The position numbers were made by a program, and so were the translations under genes. A DNA stretch of 11,802 nucleotides, taken from Fidelibacterota bacterium (lineage in GTDB: Bacteria; Fidelibacterota; Marinisomatia; Marinisomatales; TCS55). The notes beneath the pieces were generated by a model. That model was not told where the DNA came from, did not search any database, and saw nothing but the letters and a program-made list of their open reading frames with translations. The stretch covers positions 1 through 11,802 of the forward strand of contig NZWI01000059.1 of NCBI GenBank assembly GCA_002701875.1, given 5' to 3'. Shown here piece by piece: positions 6,655 to 11,802 of this stretch (positions within the stretch are counted from its first letter, which is position 1; each line of letters opens with the position of its first letter).

Positions 6655-7545
6655 TTACTCCATTCGCCAGCGATATGCAGGTAATTCACCAAACCAATCA
6701 CTGACCTTTGTCTCCAAACTCCCAGATAACCAATCCAGAATTTGAGGACGTTTTTTATTTATTTGTATAGTTTTAGGTATTCCTGAGATCTGACCCATTG
6801 ATCCTGCCATTTTAATAGCATCTTCAAATGTTCCAATTAAATCAATTAAACCCAAATCTTTTGATTTTAATCCAGTATATACACGCCCATCCGCTATAGT
6901 AATTACCTTTTCCTTTGTGATGGGTCTATTATCAGAAACAGCAGTTACAAACTGATCATACATGTCATCAACCATTTCATTTAAATGTTCTCTATCAGCA
7001 TCGGTCACTTTTCGCGAATATGATCCCACATCCTTTAATTCACCACTTTTTACAGTTTCAAATTCAACGCCAACTTTTTCTAATAATTCAGTCATGATTG
7101 GATAATTAATCACCACCCCAATGCTGCCTACAATTGTACCTGGATTTGCGATGATTGTATCGCTCCCCAGTGCAATATAATACCCCCCTGAAGCAGCTAC
7201 AGTCGCCATACTTGCAATAATAGGCTTTTCATCACGAATAGATTTTATTTTCTCATAAATTTCTTGTGTTGGTGCGACTAAACCTCCAGGCGAATCAATC
7301 CTAATTACGATTGCAGTAACATCGTCTCTTTTTCTAAGTGTTTCTAGTTCTTTAACTGTTGGTTCAGCTGAAACTATAGCGCCAACAATATTTACGATGC
7401 CTACTTTCTTACCTAATCCTTCACTTGAATCACCTGCGACCCAAACACCCAATTGGAATGTGAATATCAATGCAAAAAAAGCACCTAGAGACCACCAAAG
7501 CCAAGTCAAATTAGATGATGGCCGTTTTAACTTCTTTTCATCCAT
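6655..7545 (-). CDS. sppA: Signal peptide peptidase SppA, short membrane-anchored form
   Basis: SppA is a membrane serine protease of the ClpP/crotonase fold that degrades cleaved signal peptides using a Ser/Lys dyad. With the start at 7545 the protein has 296 residues. It has one N-terminal membrane helix (about 12-37), an IRIDSPGG oxyanion-hole segment (81-88), nucleophile Ser119 in VAASGGYYIA, and general-base Lys171 in SGELKDVGS. The 52-residue Ser-Lys spacing equals that recalled for the Bacillus short form, S147/K199. The reading frame is open to an ATG at 7599, adding 18 polar residues, but that start would overlap the upstream transglycosylase gene by 73 bp, with an AGGA placed too close. 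The 7545 start overlaps it by 19 bp and puts the membrane helix near the N-terminus. Confidence 0.9.
   Translation of the reverse strand: MDEKKLKRPSSNLTWLWWSLGAFFALIFTFQLGVWVAGDSSEGLGKKVGIVNIVGAIVSAEPTVKELETLRKRDDVTAIVIRIDSPGGLVAPTQEIYEKIKSIRDEKPIIASMATVAASGGYYIALGSDTIIANPGTIVGSIGVVINYPIMTELLEKVGVEFETVKSGELKDVGSYSRKVTDADREHLNEMVDDMYDQFVTAVSDNRPITKEKVITIADGRVYTGLKSKDLGLIDLIGTFEDAIKMAGSMGQISGIPKTIQINKKRPQILDWLSGSLETKVSDWFGELPAYRWRME
6658..6661 (-). promoter_or_regulatory. Shine-Dalgarno sequence of the HU gene
   Basis: GGAG on the minus strand lies eight bases before the HU ATG (6649) and overlaps the last codons of sppA. The spacing is normal. Most other starts in the window have only A/T-rich leaders. 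Confidence 0.45.
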
Positions 7546-9125
7546 AAAGTGAGTTTTTGTCCTGGGTATATATTTTGTCCATATTTTAGCCCATTCCATT
7601 TCCTAATATTAGAGGCTCTTGTTCCATAGTCTTCTGCTATATGACCCAATGTATCTCCTCTGCGAACTTTGTATGTTATTTTATTGTATCCAGACATTTG
7701 TGACCTAGGTCTTGATACTAAATTCATTCCTGGCACAGGAATGGTTAACTTTTGTCCAATACGAATCATGCTCCGGTTACGAATCTTATTAACTGCAACA
7801 AGGTCGTGTATTGATATTCGATATTTCCGGGCAATCGTCCAAAGACTTTCTCCATTGCGTACTTTATGTGAGACAAATTGTGGAGCAAAACGTTCATTCT
7901 CTGGTAAAGCATTATAATTTTTTATAAACAAATTTTTGTTACCTTTAGGAATTTTTAACAAATATGATTCCGTAGGAGTAGCAGATTGTCTTAACTCAGG
8001 ATTTAATGACTGAATTATTTTAAATGATGTATTAGCTGCACGAGCAAGAACCGTTAGATCTGCACTTTTCTCAATGGTAACTAAATCATATGAGAATGGT
8101 TTCTTTTGTTTTTCTTTTACATAAAATCCATATTTTTCAGGGTATTTTGCGATAATACTGGCTGCTAAGAAATATGGCATATAGTTTCTTGTTTCACGAG
8201 GCAATGAATGAAGTTGCCAAAAGTCATAGGTTTGATGAAGTTTTGTTGCTCTCCTAATTCTCCCTTCACCTACATTATACGCGGCTAATGCCAAATACCA
8301 ATTATCAAATTCATTATATAAATCAGTAAGGTAAGCACATGCAGCTCTTGTTGCCTTTTCTGGATCTCTTCGTTCGTCAACATACCAATTGCGATTGAGT
8401 CCATATCTTTTCCCTGTTGAGTATATGAATTGCCACATTCCATTTGCGGCTGCCTTTGAATGCGCTTTTGGATTTAAACCTGATTCAATCATCGCAAGAT
8501 ATAATAGCTCAGGGGGAAGGTTACATTCTTCAATTATTTCAGAAAGCATTGGGCCATACACATCTAACCGATCCAGCCAAATTTCAAATTGTCGCTTACC
8601 TTTAGTTTGAAAATAAGTGATAAATTGGTCGACTTTTTTATTTCGAACTAATGGTATGTGTCCATCTCTATCTTCAATAACAGTAAATTGTGTATTTCCC
8701 ATTTCAACTTCTAAAGGCTCACTTAGAGAAGTGATATCCATTCGCATTTGTTCTGCTGTAAGAGCTGCATCAGTTTTATCTAAAGTAGTAAATCTTTTAG
8801 TGTATAATGAAATTAATGACTCTTCAAACCTCTCAAATTCATCTTTATCTTCATCATCCATTTCTCCATATTGATCTGCCTCCGTTAATAAGTCAAAAAT
8901 CCTGTTAAGGTTATATATAACTTCTAAAGTATCTGACATAACATCAGCGATAAATGCGTCTGTAAGTAAAACCTTTACATCGCGTAGAAGCTCAGGCAAA
9001 CGATTTTCTGTAAGATCAATACTATTACCATTCGTTATAGGTTTCTCACCATTAGAGCTTTGAGCCATTCCATGGTTAAAGCTCAATAGCAAAGCGATTA
9101 ATATTCCTGTAAGTATCTTATTCAT
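7527..9125 (-). CDS. MltD-like lytic murein transglycosylase with two LysM domains
   Basis: This 532-residue protein has a signal peptide (about 1-21, ending GMA-Q), a helical region of unknown fold (about 35-165), an SLT-type transglycosylase domain (about 190-320) and two C-terminal LysM domains (about 418-463 and 484-528). The catalytic Glu is E214 in LAMIESGLNPKAHSKAAANG (210-229), with MWQF (230-233) next to it and AAYNVGEGRIRRA further on, as in MltD. It should cleave the MurNAc-GlcNAc bond of peptidoglycan to 1,6-anhydro products in the periplasm, with LysM domains binding glycan strands. No lipobox Cys is seen near the cleavage site, so it may be a soluble exported form. It lies 38 bp after the rfaE2-type gene and its end overlaps sppA. 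Confidence 0.93.
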   Translation of the reverse strand: MNKILTGILIALLLSFNHGMAQSSNGEKPITNGNSIDLTENRLPELLRDVKVLLTDAFIADVMSDTLEVIYNLNRIFDLLTEADQYGEMDDEDKDEFERFEESLISLYTKRFTTLDKTDAALTAEQMRMDITSLSEPLEVEMGNTQFTVIEDRDGHIPLVRNKKVDQFITYFQTKGKRQFEIWLDRLDVYGPMLSEIIEECNLPPELLYLAMIESGLNPKAHSKAAANGMWQFIYSTGKRYGLNRNWYVDERRDPEKATRAACAYLTDLYNEFDNWYLALAAYNVGEGRIRRATKLHQTYDFWQLHSLPRETRNYMPYFLAASIIAKYPEKYGFYVKEKQKKPFSYDLVTIEKSADLTVLARAANTSFKIIQSLNPELRQSATPTESYLLKIPKGNKNLFIKNYNALPENERFAPQFVSHKVRNGESLWTIARKYRISIHDLVAVNKIRNRSMIRIGQKLTIPVPGMNLVSRPRSQMSGYNKITYKVRRGDTLGHIAEDYGTRASNIRKWNGLKYGQNIYPGQKLTLWMKRS

Positions 9126-9163
9126 TTATATTTAGAGTGATTTTGGTGGCGAAGTTAGTCGGC

Positions 9164-9649
9164 TCAATCTTGGCCAGTCAAGCCTTTTTCATTTAATACA
9201 TTTATCATTTTAGTGGTACTATATCCTTGAACAAGTGGAATAATTACCACTTCACCACCATTTTTTAACACTTGATCTGCACCTACTATTTCCTCTTTTG
9301 TATAGTCACCGCCCTTAACAAGTATATTAGGACAAATTTCATTAATTAATTTTCTAGGAGTATTCTCTTCAAAAATAACTACTACATCAACATAATCTAA
9401 TTTCAACAAGTTTGCTGAACGTTTTTCTACAGAATTAATAGGGCGGTTCTCACCTTTCAAATTTGATACTGACTTATCTGAGTTCAGGCCAACAATTAAA
9501 AAATCGCCTAACAGCCTTGCTTTTTTTAAGTATGTAGTATGACCTTTATGAATAAGGTCAAAACAGCCATTAGTAAAAACAACAACTTTCCCATTTTTTT
9601 TTAATTTGGATACTTTATTTTTTGCAAAGCTTGATGATAAAAGGCTCAT
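9164..9649 (-). CDS. rfaE2: D-glycero-beta-D-manno-heptose 1-phosphate adenylyltransferase (stand-alone)
   Basis: The 161-residue protein corresponds to the C-terminal nucleotidyltransferase half of HldE. It should transfer AMP from ATP to heptose 1-phosphate, forming ADP-heptose for the lipopolysaccharide core. Motifs are FTNGCFDLIHKGH (25-37, with the HxGH signature H34-K-G-H37), GLNSD (54-58), ENRPI (67-71), VKGGDY (111-116) and the C-terminal GYSTTKMI (142-149) that plays the ISTT-like role in cytidylyltransferase-fold enzymes. The kinase half (HldE domain I) is absent here and must be encoded elsewhere if the pathway is complete. The gene sits 21 bp after the plsC-like gene. A glycerol-3-phosphate cytidylyltransferase is a less likely alternative, because KGGDY favours RfaE2. 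Confidence 0.92.
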   Translation of the reverse strand: MSLLSSSFAKNKVSKLKKNGKVVVFTNGCFDLIHKGHTTYLKKARLLGDFLIVGLNSDKSVSNLKGENRPINSVEKRSANLLKLDYVDVVVIFEENTPRKLINEICPNILVKGGDYTKEEIVGADQVLKNGGEVVIIPLVQGYSTTKMINVLNEKGLTGQD

Positions 9650-9670
9650 ATCTGCACTAAATACTATTAT

Positions 9671-10369
9671 TTAATTGAATACCATTGGTTGATTTTGCCA
9701 TTCAGATTTTAATTTCACAACTTCATCTCGCACATTTTCCGCAAATTTATTTCTATCCTCATAACGTAATGTATGTGTTTTTATTGGCTTCCCAATCCTC
9801 ATTTCAATAGTATTTTTCTTCAACTTATACTTTTTTTCTCCCAAACATTCCCTAGTGCCACATAACGCAACAGGGACAACTGGCAAATCCATATTGATAG
9901 CTAATACTAAACCTCCTTTTTTAAACTGTCTTATTGATCCATTGTTTGACCTAGTACCCTCTGGATAGATTATAATTGATCGCGGATTATTAACCATAGA
10001 AGATTTTGCGCTATCCAATGATTTCAGTGCTCTATTTTTATTTTTTCTATCAACAAAAAAATGTCCACCAGCCATCATTGACCATCCAAAAATGGGAATC
10101 CGTTTCAATTCAATTTTAGCTACAGCAACTATATGGTAAGGTAATCCAGCAAAAACTAAAGGAATATCTAAAGCTGACTCATGATTGGCTGCAAAAAGGT
10201 AGAAACCCTTTGGGTCAAGATTATGTAAACCAATGACTTTGTAATCTACACCACCTAAATATAAAAGAACTTTAGACCAAGTTTTTGCAATCCAACTCAT
10301 AAATTTGCCTCTCCATTCAAAGGCTGATCCAATTATACCCACAGAAGCAAATAATATTGTCCAAATCAA
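9671..10369 (-). CDS. plsC: 1-acyl-sn-glycerol-3-phosphate acyltransferase (PlsC-like), TTG start
   Basis: PlsC acylates lysophosphatidic acid to phosphatidic acid at the inner membrane. The 232-residue protein has an N-terminal hydrophobic segment (about 1-17), block I NHESALD (62-68, catalytic H63 and D68), a middle block with GGHFFVDRKN (101-110), block III YPEGTRS (135-141) and a block IV-like VVPVALCGT region (164-172). The start is uncertain. The reading frame is open from 10405, contains no ATG before Met24, and TTG at 10369-10367 is the best codon that keeps the membrane segment. An ATG near 10374 is out of frame and closes at once. The gene follows serS by about 31 bp. Specificity for another lyso-acceptor cannot be excluded. 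Confidence 0.9.
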   Translation of the reverse strand: MIWTILFASVGIIGSAFEWRGKFMSWIAKTWSKVLLYLGGVDYKVIGLHNLDPKGFYLFAANHESALDIPLVFAGLPYHIVAVAKIELKRIPIFGWSMMAGGHFFVDRKNKNRALKSLDSAKSSMVNNPRSIIIYPEGTRSNNGSIRQFKKGGLVLAINMDLPVVPVALCGTRECLGEKKYKLKKNTIEMRIGKPIKTHTLRYEDRNKFAENVRDEVVKLKSEWQNQPMVFN

Positions 10370-10400
10370 AACATTGATCGAGAACCAAAAGTATCTGAGA

Positions 10401-11669
10401 TTAATCTATTACCTCCAGACCAATATATGGTTGCAGTGGTTTAGGAATTGATATAGAACCATCTGAGTTTTGGTATGTTTCTAATAATGAAACTAACAAC
10501 CTTGGTGTTGCAACACCGCTCCCGTTTAAGGTATGTACAAATTCAATATTATTATCTTTTGAATTTCTATAACGGATATTTCCCCTTCGGGCTTGGAATG
10601 ATTCAAAGTTACTACATGAAGAAACTTCTAACCATTTTTCTTCAGCTGGCGCCCAGAGTTCTAAATCATAACATTTTGCAGCTGCGAAACTTAAGTCGCC
10701 GCTACATATCTCTATAACACGGTATTTCAATCCTAATGATTGGAGAATAGCTTCTGCATTGGCAGTTAAGTCCTCAAGAACTTCATATGAATTTTCAGGT
10801 TTTACAAATTGCACTAATTCCACTTTATTAAATTGATGGAGTCTTAATAAACCTTTGGTATCTTTTCCATGAGATCCAGCTTCTCTCCTAAAACATGCCG
10901 AGTAGGCTGCATATTTTAATGGAAGTTGATCCTCCGAAAGAATCTCATTTTGATGAAGATTAGTAATAGGAACCTCTGCAGTAGGAATCATCCATAACTC
11001 ATCACTTTGAATATAGTACATATCATCAGAAAATTTTGGCAGATTTCCTGTTGTCAATGGCGAGCTATCACGAACCATGAATGGTGGGAAGATTTCCATA
11101 TAACCATGATTTTCTGTCTGAAAATCGAGCATATAATTAATTAATGCTCGCTCTAATTTAGCTCCTTTACCTTTATAAAGAGGAAATCCTGAACCCGATA
11201 TTTTTGCTGCAGCTTCAAAGTCAAATAAATCTAGATCATCACCTAGATCAAGGTGAGTTTTTAATTCATGTTCCGTTTTGGTTTCTTCACCCCACTCTCT
11301 TATTAATTTGTTTTCAGTCTCATCTTTCCCTTCAGGTGTAGATTCATGAGGCAAGTTTGGTAGTCTTAGCAATAATTCATCTAACTTACTCTTAATCTCA
11401 TTTGCTTTTTCTTCTATTGATTTAATTTCTTCACCAACTATACGCATATCTTTTATCTCTTTATCAGCAGTATCTCCTGATTTTTTTGCCACAGAAATTT
11501 TATCTGAAACTTGATTTCGTTTTGCACGTAATTCATTGGATTTTGAAATATATGATCGATATGACTTATCTAAAGAAAAAATAGTATCAACCGACTTGGG
11601 GTCACCTTTGAGAGCAAGTTGTTTCTTGACATATTCAATATTATTTCGGATTTGTTCGATTGGGATCAT
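10401..11669 (-). CDS. serS: Serine--tRNA ligase
   Basis: This class II synthetase charges tRNA-Ser (and tRNA-Sec where present) with serine. The 422 residues match the family. Domains are an N-terminal antiparallel coiled-coil arm (about 28-105) that grips the long variable arm of the tRNA, then the catalytic domain. The catalytic domain has PTAEVP (229-234, serine-binding loop), motif 2 ACFRREAGSHGKDTKGLLRL (258-277) followed by HQFNKVE, SSCSNFESFQARR (350-362) and motif 3 NGSGVATPRLLVSLLETYQ (382-400). The start at 11669 gives the normal MIPIEQIRNN-type N-terminus. Only 12 bp separate it from the upstream rmlC-like stop codon, so the two genes are likely co-transcribed. The leader is A/T-rich without a Shine-Dalgarno sequence. 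Confidence 0.97.
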   Translation of the reverse strand: MIPIEQIRNNIEYVKKQLALKGDPKSVDTIFSLDKSYRSYISKSNELRAKRNQVSDKISVAKKSGDTADKEIKDMRIVGEEIKSIEEKANEIKSKLDELLLRLPNLPHESTPEGKDETENKLIREWGEETKTEHELKTHLDLGDDLDLFDFEAAAKISGSGFPLYKGKGAKLERALINYMLDFQTENHGYMEIFPPFMVRDSSPLTTGNLPKFSDDMYYIQSDELWMIPTAEVPITNLHQNEILSEDQLPLKYAAYSACFRREAGSHGKDTKGLLRLHQFNKVELVQFVKPENSYEVLEDLTANAEAILQSLGLKYRVIEICSGDLSFAAAKCYDLELWAPAEEKWLEVSSCSNFESFQARRGNIRYRNSKDNNIEFVHTLNGSGVATPRLLVSLLETYQNSDGSISIPKPLQPYIGLEVID

Positions 11670-11681
11670 TAAAATATAATT

Positions 11682-11802
11682 TTATTTAAAAGTGGGTAAA
11701 TTTTTTGGGTTAATCTCTTTCAAGCTAGGTAATTGCTTATCGCTATCAGAAACTAATTTATCTCCATCAGGCCATTTAATACATATGTCAGGATCATTCC
11801 AT
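11682..11802 (-). CDS. rmlC: dTDP-4-dehydrorhamnose 3,5-epimerase, C-terminal end (cut by right edge)
   Basis: Reading from the right edge, 39 complete codons run to a TAA at 11684-11682. They begin WNDPDICIKWPDGDKLVSDS and continue DKQLPSLKEINPKNLPTFK. The NDPDI-x-I-x-WP segment followed by LSDSDK-x-LP-x-L-like sequence is the typical C-terminus of RmlC, the cupin-fold epimerase that converts dTDP-4-keto-6-deoxyglucose on the way to dTDP-L-rhamnose for surface polysaccharides. Most of the protein (about 180-190 residues in full) lies outside the window, so activity and integrity cannot be judged. Its position 12 bp upstream of serS makes it part of the minus-strand array. Confidence 0.85.
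   Translation of the reverse strand, partial: WNDPDICIKWPDGDKLVSDSDKQLPSLKEINPKNLPTFK

Noticed and set aside
6378..6704. 108-codon plus-strand ORF opposite HU and the sppA end
   Set aside because: Fully antisense to a clear HU gene, with no family resemblance and no upstream signal.
8389..8874. Two plus-strand ORFs (73 and 85 codons) inside the transglycosylase gene
   Set aside because: Antisense to the SLT domain and N-terminal region; Ser/Ile-rich composition typical of reverse-frame translation.
1..11802. CRISPR arrays, insertion sequences, tRNA genes, toxin-antitoxin or defence modules
   Set aside because: No direct-repeat array, transposase motif, terminal repeats, cloverleaf-like sequence or defence-family domain was recognised on either strand; every gene has a clear housekeeping or envelope assignment.

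Overview
The window is an AT-rich (about one third G+C by eye) stretch of ordinary bacterial chromosome. It comes from a Gram-negative with an outer membrane: there is a heptose-activation enzyme for lipopolysaccharide, an MltD-type murein transglycosylase and a dTDP-rhamnose enzyme. Several traits fit the Bacteroidota/FCB group, which includes Marinimicrobia-like marine bacteria. These are a tiny AURKAIP1/COX24-type basic protein, mostly A/T-rich translation starts without Shine-Dalgarno sequences, and a promoter resembling the TTG-N21-TAnnTTTG form. The exact phylum is an inference and cannot be settled without a tree.

Layout. Positions 1-189 hold the N-terminal part of nuoA (NADH dehydrogenase I subunit A) on the minus strand, cut by the left edge. 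A 169-bp divergent intergenic region follows. It carries two similar promoter candidates, one facing nuoA and one facing a plus-strand pair (359-3035): a monofunctional proline dehydrogenase and a Na/Pi-cotransporter-like protein with a PhoU-like tail. From 3038 to the right edge everything is on the minus strand. In transcription order this run is: rmlC (C-terminus only, cut by the right edge), serS, plsC-like acyltransferase, rfaE2/hldE-type adenylyltransferase, mltD-like LysM transglycosylase, sppA, an HU-family protein, a 31-residue AURKAIP1/COX24-like protein, an S1/P1-type zinc hydrolase, xseA, xseB and nadK. Gaps are 38 bp or less, with several short overlaps, so this is probably one long transcription unit or a few nested ones. 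It ends only 2 bp from the stop codon of the convergent transporter gene.

How the genes fit together. The minus-strand array mixes envelope building and maintenance (rhamnose and heptose precursors, phosphatidate synthesis, murein turnover, signal-peptide degradation) with information processing and core metabolism (Ser-tRNA synthesis, nucleoid protein, ribosome-associated peptide, exonuclease VII, NADP synthesis). The secreted S1/P1-type enzyme beside exonuclease VII may scavenge phosphate from nucleic acids or lipids. The Na/Pi-type protein downstream of proline dehydrogenase could serve phosphate handling, but no shared pathway is shown by the sequence.

No mobile element, CRISPR array, defence system, tRNA or rRNA was seen. 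I found no convincing undescribed system. The more interesting details are the small basic gene with a hairpin in its coding sequence, the matched divergent promoters with a nearly leaderless proline dehydrogenase transcript, the 2-bp convergent junction, and the mixed metal-ligand pattern of the S1/P1-type enzyme.
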